From the NCBI GenBank assembly GCA_963719275.1, contig CAVRBT010000006.1, positions 62,001 to 126,000 of the forward strand: a stretch of 64,000 nucleotides of DNA. Direction: 5' to 3'. Positions 43,222-51,353 of the stretch are shown here, piece after piece (positions within the stretch are counted from its first letter, which is position 1; every line of letters starts with the position of its first letter). This stretch comes from AC-32 sp963719275 (GTDB lineage Bacteria; Actinomycetota; Thermoleophilia; Gaiellales; Gaiellaceae). The position numbers and the translations under genes were made by a program. The notes under the pieces were generated by a model, which saw only the letters and a program-made list of their open reading frames with translations, ran no database searches and was not told the origin of the DNA.

Positions 43222-44645
43222 TGCTGGCCCGGCACCTCCGGTGGGATCGCCCGCTGGCCTTCGGGGGGCAGCTTCTCGCCGCGCGTTCGCGCGTCGCTCC
43301 AGGCCCGGTCGAGCATGTCCTGGTAGAGCGACTTGATCCCAGCCGCGGCCGTCTCGAGCGACAGCTCCGTCTTGCCGTCGTTCAGCAGCATGCTGTCACC
43401 GTGGGCAAGGCCGGGGAAGATGTGCATCGCCTCCTTCACGTACGGATCCTTCGCGAGCCTCGGGTCGAAGTCGGCGTTGTTCGCAAGCTTCTGGTGGACC
43501 TGCACCCAGGCGAGGAGCTCTTTCGAGGGTTGCCAGACGATGTAGTCCTTGGGCTCCGGGGTCCGGTTTGGCTCGAGCGTTCCGTTCGGGATGGTCTTCA
43601 CGAACAGCACGACCCGCCAGATATCGTTGACGGAGAGGCGGTCGCCGAAGTTCTCCATCGCCGTTCCCGACCAGCCCCGAAGGATGCGGTAGTAGAAGTC
43701 ACCCGGGCCTGTGTCGCCGCCGCAGCAGGCGTCGTCCTTGTCGGTGAAGTCGGCGGGCGGCGGGGAGAGGAACCTCGCGCCGGGGCCTTTCCCGTCGCCC
43801 TTGAGCCCGTGGCAGCCGACGCAGCGGTTCAGGAAGACCTCCTTCCCCCTGAGCAGGTTCTGCTCGGTCACCGGCAGCGGGTCGCCCGAGAGCCAGTAGC
43901 TCCGGTCGATCTGGGACAGGTTCGGCGCTTCCTCGAGCTGCTTGCTTGGGGGCTTCAAACCCTTCTCGTTCGCCTCGACGATCGGCTTGTGGGCGCCCTG
44001 GAACCCCTGGTAGGGCAGCGGATAGCCCTGGTTGACCAGCACGACGTGCTTCGCGTAGAGCTGGCCGGCGTAGCGCAGCAGCCCCGACTTGCCGCTGCGC
44101 TGCTCGACGAAGGCGACGAGCTGCTGCACCTGCTTGTCGGAGAAGAGCGACTTCATGTCCGGCATCAGCGAGAGCGGGTCCATGAAGCGCGGGTCGTAGA
44201 AGTGCGCGTTCTGCCAGTCGTCCGGGTGCCAGCCCCCCTCCTGCGAGAGGTCCGGGCCGGTGCGCTCGGTGCCGAGCAGGTTCGGCGACTGGTCGCTGCC
44301 GTAGAAGTCGCCGGGCTGGGAGACCTTTGGGTACAGGAAGTAGAGCGCCTCGCGCACGTCCTGCGGCCGCGAGTAGCCCGAGTGACAGACGTAGCAGCCG
44401 TTCGAGGCGAAGAGGTTCCGCCCCTTGAGCGCCGGATCGGAGAGCGGAGCCCAGTCGGTCGAGGCGGGCGGGTCGAACGTGTGCACGGGCAGCCAGACGA
44501 CGACCGCGACCACGGTGAAGAACGCGAGCAGCCCGCCGACGCCGGCGACGAGCGGCGTGATCAGCATGCGCTCCTTCGGGTGGCGAACCCAGCCGCGCGG
44601 AAGTGGCGGCCCCCCGCCGTCGCCGCGGTCGCCGCTCTCCGCCAT
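43218..44645 (-). CDS. CcoO-type cytochrome c subunit fused to a second cytochrome c domain
   Basis: A 475-residue membrane-anchored dihaem cytochrome. One N-terminal helix (about 30-50, ITPLVAGVGGLLAFFTVVAV) is followed by a CcoO-like domain with GCYVCHSGYSRPQDV, and by a second c-type domain with CVGCHGLKGDGKGPGA (second haem, CcoP-like). Methionines in LMPDMKSLF and GTAMENFG are candidate axial ligands. In classical cbb3 oxidases CcoO and CcoP are separate, so this looks like a merged electron-entry subunit. It would pass electrons to CcoN. ATG 44645 shares one base with the CcoN stop (TGATG). Confidence 0.85.
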   Translation of the reverse strand: MAESGDRGDGGGPPLPRGWVRHPKERMLITPLVAGVGGLLAFFTVVAVVVWLPVHTFDPPASTDWAPLSDPALKGRNLFASNGCYVCHSGYSRPQDVREALYFLYPKVSQPGDFYGSDQSPNLLGTERTGPDLSQEGGWHPDDWQNAHFYDPRFMDPLSLMPDMKSLFSDKQVQQLVAFVEQRSGKSGLLRYAGQLYAKHVVLVNQGYPLPYQGFQGAHKPIVEANEKGLKPPSKQLEEAPNLSQIDRSYWLSGDPLPVTEQNLLRGKEVFLNRCVGCHGLKGDGKGPGARFLSPPPADFTDKDDACCGGDTGPGDFYYRILRGWSGTAMENFGDRLSVNDIWRVVLFVKTIPNGTLEPNRTPEPKDYIVWQPSKELLAWVQVHQKLANNADFDPRLAKDPYVKEAMHIFPGLAHGDSMLLNDGKTELSLETAAAGIKSLYQDMLDRAWSDARTRGEKLPPEGQRAIPPEVPGQQ

Positions 44646-46171
44646 CAGCTGATCACCGGAGGAGCGACCGCCTCGGCCACCCTGCGCGTCTCCTCGGCCC
44701 GACGCGCCGCGGTATTCGAGAAGATCGTCATGCCGATGTTGACGATCTGGACGATTCCCGAGACCACGATCATCGCGCCGAAGATCCCGCGCGCGATGTA
44801 GTACGCGTGCAGCTGCGGCAGCACGTTTACCTCGGGGATGCCGTCCTGCCAGGCGAAGCCCTGCTGGAAGCCGGCCAGCGTGAGCACGCTGAAGAAGCCG
44901 GTGAAGCCGACGGTCACGAGCCAGTACTGCCACTCGGTCAGGCTGCGGCTCCAGAGTGGCCTCGCGTAGATCTGGGCGACGATGTAGTCGATCACGCCCA
45001 TGCCGAGGATCGTGAAGGCACCGAGGAGCGCCAGGTGCGCGTGGGCGACGACGAAGTTCGTGAAGTGCGTGAGCTTGTTGAACGGCTGGATCGCCTCGAA
45101 CGCCCCCTGGATGTTGACCAGGAAGTAGAAGAAGAAGGCGGTCATCGTGAAGCGCAGCGGTAAGTTCGTGAAGAACCGGTCCCAGTTGCCCTTCATCGTC
45201 CCGAGGATGTTGATCGTGAAGGCGAAGACCGGGACGAGCAGCATCCACGACGAGACCGTGGCGATCGTCTTCAGCCAGGCCGGCGTCGGCGACTGGAGGA
45301 TGTGGTGGTCGCCCACGCCGGTGTAGAAGAAGGCCATCCCCCAGAAGCTGATCAGCGAGAGCGTGTAGCTGTAGAGCGGCGTGTTGGTGACTCTGGGGAC
45401 GATGTAGTAGGTCAGCGCCAGCAGCATCGGGGTGAGCCACAGGCCAAAGAGGTTGTGCGCGTACCACCAGTTGAGGATCGCGTCGGAGAGGCTGCCGGAG
45501 AGCGCGCCCGAGGACGCGCCCCAGACGTTGCCCGGTCGCCAGATCACGTTTCCGATCGCGTAGTCGACCGCGAGCCACAACGGGCTTGCGATGAAGAACC
45601 AGACGGAGACGTAGAGCGGCCGGATCGTGCGGATCGCGACCGTCGCGAGGATGTTCACGATGTTCGCGCACCAGATCACCAGCAGCGCGATGTCGATCGG
45701 GTAGATGAACTCGGCGTACTCGCGGCCCTGGCTATGACCGGTGAGAAGCCCGATCACGCCGAGCAGGTACATCGCGTTCCAGGCCCAGGCGCAGATGATG
45801 CCGAGGCGCTCGCTCCACATGCCGCGGGTGCCGACGAGCCGGGGCAGCATGTAGAAGAGGGCGCCGAAGTACATCATCGACAGCCAGGCGAGGATCACGC
45901 CGTTCACATGCGAGGGGCGGATCCGGCTGAACGACAGCCACGAGATCCCGCCGAAGGCCTGGGGCGTCACGAACTCCGTTGCGAGGACGAGCCCGAACAG
46001 GTCGACGACCGTGAGCCAGATGATCGATGAGAGGATCCAGTGCTTTGCCGCGCCGTCCGGGAAACGCCAAGCACCTGGGCGCGTGGCCCTGTCGGTCAGG
46101 GGCGCCGGAGCCTCGGCGGTCAAGGTGGATCCGCCGCCCGGAGGGCCTCCCTCGAGGTTCCGCTCCCCCAT
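44645..46171 (-). CDS. ccoN: cbb3-type cytochrome c oxidase subunit I (CcoN)
   Basis: The 508-residue catalytic subunit of a high-affinity terminal oxidase. About 12 helices with the ligand set: low-spin haem His in RPSHVNGVILAW, Cu-B His in NWWYAHNLFGLW, the His-His pair in GVGDHHILQS, and high-spin/low-spin His in FVVAHAHLALLGAF. It reduces O2 to water and pumps protons. It is the first gene of a seven-gene operon in which nearly every junction is TGATG or ATGA. TAGGGT lies 8 nt before ATG 46171. Length is typical for CcoN. Confidence 0.93.
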   Translation of the reverse strand: MGERNLEGGPPGGGSTLTAEAPAPLTDRATRPGAWRFPDGAAKHWILSSIIWLTVVDLFGLVLATEFVTPQAFGGISWLSFSRIRPSHVNGVILAWLSMMYFGALFYMLPRLVGTRGMWSERLGIICAWAWNAMYLLGVIGLLTGHSQGREYAEFIYPIDIALLVIWCANIVNILATVAIRTIRPLYVSVWFFIASPLWLAVDYAIGNVIWRPGNVWGASSGALSGSLSDAILNWWYAHNLFGLWLTPMLLALTYYIVPRVTNTPLYSYTLSLISFWGMAFFYTGVGDHHILQSPTPAWLKTIATVSSWMLLVPVFAFTINILGTMKGNWDRFFTNLPLRFTMTAFFFYFLVNIQGAFEAIQPFNKLTHFTNFVVAHAHLALLGAFTILGMGVIDYIVAQIYARPLWSRSLTEWQYWLVTVGFTGFFSVLTLAGFQQGFAWQDGIPEVNVLPQLHAYYIARGIFGAMIVVSGIVQIVNIGMTIFSNTAARRAEETRRVAEAVAPPVIS

Positions 46172-46179
46172 CGGCGCCG

Positions 46180-46185
46180 ACCCTA
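46180..46185 (-). promoter_or_regulatory. -10 box of the cbb3 operon
   Basis: TAGGGT lies 8 nt before ATG 46171 on the minus strand. No ribosome site is present, so the operon message may be leaderless. Confidence 0.4.
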
Positions 46186-46280
46186 CGAAGCCGGCGCGGC
46201 GGCGTCTCGCTAGATGACGGAACTGTCATGTCCACGTCATCTCGACGTCATCTTCGCGTTAGGCTCCCCGACGGACTCCG

Positions 46281-46946
46281 ATGCGGATCCTTGTCATCGA
46301 GGACGAGCCGCGGATCCTCGCGTTCGTCGCCCGCGGACTGACGGCGGAGGGCTTCGCGGTCGACGCGGCGGGCGACGGCCCCGAGGGGCTACGGCGTGCC
46401 GTGCTCGAGTCGTACGACCTGGTGGTGCTCGACCTGCTGCTACCGAAGCTCGACGGGCTGGCCGTCTTGCGCGAGCTGCAGCAGCGGCGGCCCGAGCTGC
46501 CGGTCGTGATCGTCTCCGCACGCGGCGACCTCGAGACGAAGCTGCGCGGCTTCGGTCTCGGCGCCTGCGACTACGTCTCGAAACCGTTCTCGTTCGACGA
46601 GCTGCTCGCGAGGATCCGCGCCCAGCTGCGCCGCGGCGGCTGGGGCGGCGACGGCACCGTCGTCTCGGCAGGCGCGCTGACGCTCGACCTCGCGCGCCGG
46701 CAGGCGCGGCTCGGGGACCTAATCGCCGAGCTCTCCGACCGCGAGTTCCGGCTGCTGCACCACCTCGTCCGCCACCAGGGCGAGGTCGTGAGCCGCGAGC
46801 GGCTGCTCGCGGAGGTCTGGGGCTACCACTTCGACCCGCGCTCGAACGTCGTCGACGTATGCGTCCGGCGGCTGCGGAAGAAGCTCGGCGCGGACGCGCC
46901 GATCGAAACGGTGCGGCATGGCGGCTATCGGCTTCGCGCGGCGTAA
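46281..46946 (+). CDS. OmpR-family response regulator
   Basis: A 221-residue two-component regulator. The receiver domain has the acidic pair in VIEDEP, the phosphorylated Asp in DLVVLDLLLPKLDG, Ser/Thr in VIVSARG and the Lys in YVSKPFSFDELLARI. The winged-helix DNA-binding domain ends with RSNVVDVCVRRLRKKLG. It overlaps its kinase gene by 29 bases. It diverges from the cbb3 operon across about 110 bp, so it may control it. The signal is unknown. Confidence 0.93.
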   Translation: MRILVIEDEPRILAFVARGLTAEGFAVDAAGDGPEGLRRAVLESYDLVVLDLLLPKLDGLAVLRELQQRRPELPVVIVSARGDLETKLRGFGLGACDYVSKPFSFDELLARIRAQLRRGGWGGDGTVVSAGALTLDLARRQARLGDLIAELSDREFRLLHHLVRHQGEVVSRERLLAEVWGYHFDPRSNVVDVCVRRLRKKLGADAPIETVRHGGYRLRAA

Positions 46947-47982
46947 CGCCGTCGAGCTCGCGTGGCTCGTCTTCGCCGTCGCGAACCTCGTCGCGATGGC
47001 CCTCTTTCCGAGCTGGGAGACGATCCCGTTCCACTTCATCTGGATCAGCCTGACGCTCGTCTACGGCTTCCGCGTCTGGGAGCCCGGCGCGACGGGATTC
47101 GTGCTCGGCCTCGTCGCGCTGGCCACCGGCGGGCTGATCCTGAGCGACGCGTTCAGGGGCGACCAGCTCTGGGGCGAGCTCTTCGAGGTGCCGTTGATGG
47201 CGGCGATGTTCCTTGCGATGGTCTGGCACGCCCGCCGGCGCCAAGATGCACTGAGTACGCTCGAGAGCGAGGTCAGCCAGCGGGCTGCGTTGCTCGCCCA
47301 GCAGAAACGCTTCCTTCACGACGTCTCGCACGAGCTACGCACCCCGGTGACGATCGCGCGCGGCCACCTCGAGGTGCTGCACCGGCTGAACGGCGAGCCG
47401 GCGCACGAAGTCGGAGTCGCGCTGGACGAGCTCGAGCGCATCGAGCACATCCTCGAGCGACTGCTCCTGCTGGCGAAATCCAAGCAACCTGACTTCGTTG
47501 TTCCGGAGCAAGTCGACGTCGAGCCCTTCCTCGAAGACGTGTTCATGCGCTGGTCCGAGGTCGCGCCCCGAACCTGGACGCTCGGCGACCTGACGCGGGG
47601 AACGCTGGTCGCGGACCCGGAGGCGCTCCGTACCGCCCTCGACGCCCTGCTCGAGAACGCCGTCAAGTACACCCAGCCGGGCGATGTGATCGCGCTCAGC
47701 GCCCGCGCCGCCGGCCACGATCTCGTGATCGAGGTCGCAGATGAGGGCTGCGGCCTCCCGACAGACGCGCTCGAACTGATTTTCGACCGGTTCGCACGAG
47801 CGGACTCCGCGCGATCACGCACCGAAGGGGGTGCGGGGCTCGGCCTCGCCATCGTGGATGCGGTCACGCGGGCCCACGGAGGAGGCTGCGTGGCCGCGAA
47901 CGGGGAGGTAGGTGCGGTGTTCACGCTTCGTTTCCCGAGGTTCGCGCAGAAGCTCGAGCGGATCCCGTCGCACGTGCCCTAG
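46918..47982 (+). CDS. Membrane sensor histidine kinase
   Basis: A 354-residue kinase. Four hydrophobic segments cover residues about 10-105. A short coiled linker follows, then the dimerisation domain with the phospho-acceptor His in FLHDVSHELRTPVTIARGHL. The ATPase domain has the N box (ALLENAVKYTQPG), G1 (VADEGCGLP), F box and G2 (RTEGGAGLGLAIVDAV). It phosphorylates the adjacent response regulator. The sensing part has almost no periplasmic domain, so an intramembrane or redox signal is plausible. Confidence 0.92.
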   Translation: MAAIGFARRNAVELAWLVFAVANLVAMALFPSWETIPFHFIWISLTLVYGFRVWEPGATGFVLGLVALATGGLILSDAFRGDQLWGELFEVPLMAAMFLAMVWHARRRQDALSTLESEVSQRAALLAQQKRFLHDVSHELRTPVTIARGHLEVLHRLNGEPAHEVGVALDELERIEHILERLLLLAKSKQPDFVVPEQVDVEPFLEDVFMRWSEVAPRTWTLGDLTRGTLVADPEALRTALDALLENAVKYTQPGDVIALSARAAGHDLVIEVADEGCGLPTDALELIFDRFARADSARSRTEGGAGLGLAIVDAVTRAHGGGCVAANGEVGAVFTLRFPRFAQKLERIPSHVP

Positions 47983-48115
47983 TAGGGCCTGCTGCCTTCG
48001 AGCGGTCAGAGCGGTGATGATGGTGCAGCGACGACGCCCTCGCCGGCCGCGAAGCTGCGAGCCGTGTCTCGTGGCACAGGGCAAGGATGCCTCGGCTCCT
48101 GCGTCAGTTTCAGTA

Positions 48116-48182
48116 GGCCGGGTGGTCCTTCTCGGGTTGGCGGACCCGTTCTCCCAGGGGAGAGGAGAAGAACCACCCGGCC
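48116..48182. repeat. 18-bp inverted repeat with inner stem
   Basis: GGCCGGGTGGTCCTTCTC (48116-48133) pairs with GAGAAGAACCACCCGGCC (48165-48182) with a single mismatch. The 31-nt interior contains another GGGT/ACCC stem. It would form a cruciform or RNA hairpin; no T-run follows. Confidence 0.6.
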
Positions 48183-48253
48183 TCCCCTGTTGCGAGCCCA
48201 CGCCTTACATTCCTCCAACCCGCGTCGTAAGGAAACGCGTGTCTTCCCCCTCG

Positions 48254-48283
48254 CCGATCCTGCCGGCGCGGCTCAACTCTACG
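48254..48283. repeat. Dispersed repeat, copy A
   Basis: CCGATCCTGCCGGCGCGGCT, then CAACTCTACG, matches 27 of 30 bases at 59235-59264. Both copies are in gene-poor intervals in the same orientation. Confidence 0.5.
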
Positions 48284-48520
48284 ACGCGGCTGAAACGCTG
48301 GCGCTCAGGCCCTCGCCGGCCGCGCGGCTCCGGGCGGTGAGGTAAATGTGCGGCAGGAGAGGGCTGTGCTCTCCCCCAAGCACTCCCCCCTCTGCCCCGG
48401 GGGAGGACGGTTTGTAGACCCCTGCCGCGAAGGCCTCATCACCGCGGGAGCGTCGAGTCAAGCCTCGCGCCCGAAGCTCAGGGCGGTCAAGTGATGGAGC
48501 AGAAGGGCCTCGTCAGAACG

Positions 48521-48556
48521 GCTGAGCGCTCGGCTCACGAGAGCCGAACGCTCAGC
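48521..48556. repeat. 16-bp hairpin with ACGA tetraloop
   Basis: GCTGAGCGCTCGGCTC (48521-48536), ACGA, GAGCCGAACGCTCAGC (48541-48556). One mismatch in 16 bp and a four-base loop make this among the strongest local hairpins in the window. No coding context and no T-run; it may be part of a small RNA or a REP-like unit. Confidence 0.6.
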
Positions 48557-48902
48557 AAGGGAAGCAGCTCGCTCCTACGGCAGGACGCGTGCGACTGCGT
48601 TCAGCGCGCTGCAAGCTGGGCCTCGCCACCTAAGCTGAGGCGGCGGGACCTCATGCGGCGAGGTCTCACCCCTTCAAGATCCGAGGGCAGCGGCGGTGGG
48701 CAGACCCGCCAGTCCGCAAGAAACAGGCTGCAATCACATCTGATTGGGTGGCCGCGCCCGTCTGCGGTGAGGGGCCGCGCTCATGTGTTCCCCCGGCCTC
48801 CCGCGGACGCGGCCACCAGAGAACGTCAGCCCGAGAAGCAGAGGACCCCGTCTCCTTCATCCGCGTCGCGTTACGATCGGGGCTCGAGGCAGGCGGTCCC
48901 CG

Positions 48903-49040
48903 ATGCCATCACGCTTCCGTCGCCTGCCCGCCTTCCTCCGCCGGTTTTGGTTCTGGTGGTGGACGATCGTGCTCACGCTGTTCGGCTCCGTCTGGATTTC
49001 GTCGCGTGCGACATGGCCGCCGGGCCGCCGTAGGCGCTAG
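48903..49040 (+). CDS. Small Trp-rich membrane peptide
   Basis: A 45-residue peptide: basic start (PSRFRRLPAFLRR), an aromatic-rich hydrophobic helix (FWFWWWTIVLTLFGSVW) and a basic tail (PPGRRRR). A TACGAT box about 25 nt upstream and a weak AGGCGG site support expression. Such basic-flanked single-pass peptides occur as small membrane regulators or type I toxins, but nothing here proves either. Confidence 0.45.
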   Translation: MPSRFRRLPAFLRRFWFWWWTIVLTLFGSVWISSRATWPPGRRRR

Positions 49041-49127
49041 GGCAGCGGCAGTCGTCGCTGGCCCGCCGGCCGCGCTTTTCCGAAGACGATGAAACCCGCC
49101 TACTTGCAGCGGGTCCCACCAGTTCAG

Positions 49128-49216
49128 CGGAGGGGGAGGGATTTGAACCCTCGCGGGACGAAACCGCCCCGAACGGTTTTCGAGACCGCCGCATTCGACC
49201 GCTCTGCCACCCCTCC
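49128..49216 (-). tRNA. tRNA-Ser (CGA)
   Basis: Class II tRNA on the minus strand. Acceptor GGAGGGG/CCCCTCC, long variable arm, GGTTCAAATCC T-arm and anticodon loop CTCGAAA giving CGA. Reads UCG. Confidence 0.95.
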
Positions 49217-49272
49217 GAGGTGCGCGGCATAGGGTAGCGACGAAGAGGCTCGGCTATCCTGTCCCGGCTCGC

Positions 49273-49364
49273 GGAGAAGTGGCCGAGTGGCTGAAGGCGG
49301 CGCCCTGCTAAGGCGTTAGGTGGGGAGAATCCCTGCCTCGAGGGTTCGAATCCCTCCTTCTCCG
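49273..49364 (+). tRNA. tRNA-Ser (GCT)
   Basis: Class II tRNA on the plus strand. Acceptor GGAGAAG/CTTCTCC, discriminator G, variable arm around GGTGGGGAGAATCCC, GGTTCGAATCC T-arm and anticodon loop CTGCTAA giving GCT. Reads AGC/AGU. Confidence 0.95.
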
Positions 49365-49392
49365 CCTCATAGGAAGCCTTCGTCGAGGCCTC

Positions 49393-50736
49393 CTAAAAGA
49401 CGGCTTTGCCCGCGGCGTCGAGCTGGCGCCGCGCAGCGAGCAGATCTGCCTTCGCGCCGAGGAAGTCCTTCTGGAAGTCGGTCAGCTCGTGCGGGATCGC
49501 GAGGCCCTCACCGGGCGGCGGCACGCCGTCGAGCACCATCTCCTCGTGCCAGCGCGCGGACGCGTCGACGAGCGACTGGTAGTCGGAGCGCTTGATGCGC
49601 CTCGCCGTCGACCGGGTCAGCAGCTCGCCGAGGTGGTTCGCCGCCGCAACCCGTGAGCCCATCTTCGGGATGGAACCGTTCGCCTTCCGGCAAAAGCGGC
49701 TGAGGATCGTCTTGATGATCGACGTGTGGTCGTAGACGGTCTTCGACACCGACCCGCGCGCGATGTACGGCGAGATGACCAGCGCCGGGACCCGTGGCCC
49801 GTACTGCCGCATCTTCGGCAGATTGTCGGCGGCCTTGGGCGGCTGGACGTGATCGAAAAAGCCGCCGTGCTCGTCGTAGGTGATCACGAGCAGCGTCTTC
49901 CTCCAGGCCGGGCTCTGGAAGAGGGCGTCCACCAGCTGCAGGACGAGCTTCTGACCCGCGCGGAGGTCGGACGGCGGGTGGTCGTCGTTGGAGCCGGCCG
50001 GGCCGAAGGTGAGGTCGTAGAAGTTCGGGTCGATCCACGAGACGGCCGGCAGGTCGCCCTTCCTGGCGCGTTCGAGGAAGCTCCGGTGGCCGAACACGTC
50101 GCGCCGGTCGAAGTACGCCGGGACGTTCTCGAGCGAGAGGCCGTACTGCGGGTCGATCAGCCAGAGGGTCGGCACGTAGTCGTGCGAGTACCAGCGCCAC
50201 TGGTCCGGCTTCAGGTGGCGCACGAACGACGGCACGTTGTACGGGCGGCTGGGCTTGATGTTGTTGCGGAGCCCGTGCGACGTCCCGCCCAGCGCATAGC
50301 AGCGGTTCGGCATCGTCGCGCCCGGGACGGAGCAGAACCAGTGGTCGCAGACGCAGAACTCCCGGGCGAGGAAGTCGTAGACCGGAAGGTGCTCGGCGGG
50401 GTGGTAGGCCATCACGACGCCCGGGTTCGCGCCGCCGGCCTTGCGTGTCTTCATGAAGTTCGAGACGAAGCCGCCGCAGTCGTTGGCGACCTGCTCGTCG
50501 ACGCACCAGCCCGAGTGGCACGGGTCCTGCGCCTTGCTCATGGTCGTGCGCGAGGCCGGATGGACGTGGAACGTCTCGCCTCGGTACCCGTTCTTCATCT
50601 CGAGGGTCGGCCCCTCGATGTCCTCGCGGCCCTGCTCGATCGTCAGGAAGCCGAGCATGTGGTCGAACGACCGGTTCTCCATCATCAGGACGACGATGTG
50701 GTCGATCTTGCGGAGGTTCTCGTCGGCCGGCGTCAT
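49393..50736 (-). CDS. Phospholipase C / acid phosphatase-like phosphoesterase
   Basis: A 447-residue enzyme of the phosphoesterase family (phospholipase C and acid phosphatase AcpA relatives). Key regions: IVVLMMENRSFDHMLGF with the metal-binding Glu and Asn, GATMPNRCYALGG, SWIDPNFYDLTFGPAGSNDD, the metal-binding ITYDEHGGFFDHVQPPK and VPALVISPYIARGSVSK. It would hydrolyse phosphodiester or phosphomonoester bonds. No signal peptide is visible, unusual for the family, so it is cytoplasmic or exported otherwise. It follows the cupredoxin gene by 2 nt, implying co-expression. Confidence 0.88.
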   Translation of the reverse strand: MTPADENLRKIDHIVVLMMENRSFDHMLGFLTIEQGREDIEGPTLEMKNGYRGETFHVHPASRTTMSKAQDPCHSGWCVDEQVANDCGGFVSNFMKTRKAGGANPGVVMAYHPAEHLPVYDFLAREFCVCDHWFCSVPGATMPNRCYALGGTSHGLRNNIKPSRPYNVPSFVRHLKPDQWRWYSHDYVPTLWLIDPQYGLSLENVPAYFDRRDVFGHRSFLERARKGDLPAVSWIDPNFYDLTFGPAGSNDDHPPSDLRAGQKLVLQLVDALFQSPAWRKTLLVITYDEHGGFFDHVQPPKAADNLPKMRQYGPRVPALVISPYIARGSVSKTVYDHTSIIKTILSRFCRKANGSIPKMGSRVAAANHLGELLTRSTARRIKRSDYQSLVDASARWHEEMVLDGVPPPGEGLAIPHELTDFQKDFLGAKADLLAARRQLDAAGKAVF

Positions 50737-50738
50737 GG

Positions 50739-51329
50739 TCAGGAAACCGTGAGCTTCACGTCCATCCCGGCCTGCTTGTGGCCCGGGACCGAGCAGTAGA
50801 GGTCGTAGGTGCCGGGCTTCAGGTCGACCGACAGCGTCTTCGATTCCCCCGCGTCGAGCAGTGGCGTCTTCGCCTCGATCCCGTTGCCCTTGACGACGAG
50901 GTCGTGCTGGATCTTGCCGTCGTTCTTGACGTCGAAGGTGACGCGGCCCGCGGAGATGGAGCTCGAGTCGAGCGCGATCTTGAACTCGGTCTCGCTCGCG
51001 GTCACGTTCTCCGCGGCCGGCGCGGCCGTGGTCGCGGTGGTCGCCGTCTGCGTCGTCGGAGTCGCGGTGCTCGTGCCGGTCGTCGCGGCGGTGGTCTCCT
51101 CGCCGCCGGCCTCCGCCTCGGAGGTCTCACGGGCGATGAAGATCACCGCGCACATCATCCCGACGAAGAGCAGCAGACAGGTGACGACGAACACGCGGAG
51201 GCCGCGGCCCGGGAACTGCGGCCGGTAGCGCGGCACGAGCATCGCAACGACGAGCGAGAACCCGGCGAAGCCCGCGACGGCGAGCCCGAGACCCACTTTC
51301 TGCCCGGTCGACAGGGCGAGCAGCAGCAC
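50739..51329 (-). CDS. Membrane-anchored cupredoxin (plastocyanin-like)
   Basis: A 196-residue protein. Two N-terminal helices (about 11-32 and 45-67), a Thr/Ala-rich flexible linker (about 75-110) and a cupredoxin domain. The type I copper ligands can be read as His in GKIQHDLVV and Cys/His/Met in YDLYCSVPGHKQAGM. It likely carries electrons outside the membrane. GTG 51329 follows a TACGTT box by 6 nt. It is upstream of, and probably co-transcribed with, the phosphoesterase. Confidence 0.85.
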   Translation of the reverse strand: MLLLALSTGQKVGLGLAVAGFAGFSLVVAMLVPRYRPQFPGRGLRVFVVTCLLLFVGMMCAVIFIARETSEAEAGGEETTAATTGTSTATPTTQTATTATTAAPAAENVTASETEFKIALDSSSISAGRVTFDVKNDGKIQHDLVVKGNGIEAKTPLLDAGESKTLSVDLKPGTYDLYCSVPGHKQAGMDVKLTVS

Positions 51330-51335
51330 AGCGGG

Positions 51336-51341
51336 AACGTA
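51336..51341 (-). promoter_or_regulatory. -10 box of leaderless cupredoxin gene
   Basis: TACGTT lies 6 nt before GTG 51329 with no ribosome site. Confidence 0.45.
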
Positions 51342-51353
51342 CCGTGTTTGGCG

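Larger units (their letters stand above)
47983..48902. other. Gene-poor interval with hairpins
   Basis: Between the kinase gene and a small membrane gene I see no credible coding sequence. The interval holds two strong hairpins and one dispersed repeat (listed separately), C-rich runs around 48370-48400, and no tRNA. It may be degenerate or regulatory. Confidence 0.5.

Noticed and set aside
48481..49033. Overlapping plus-strand frames between the hairpins and tRNA-Ser
   Set aside because: Composition is Arg/Ser/Pro-rich without domains or ribosome sites; only the 45-residue peptide is kept.
37843..49364. Three tRNA-Ser genes as prophage attachment sites
   Set aside because: No integrase, no direct repeat of the tRNA 3' end and no phage genes nearby.
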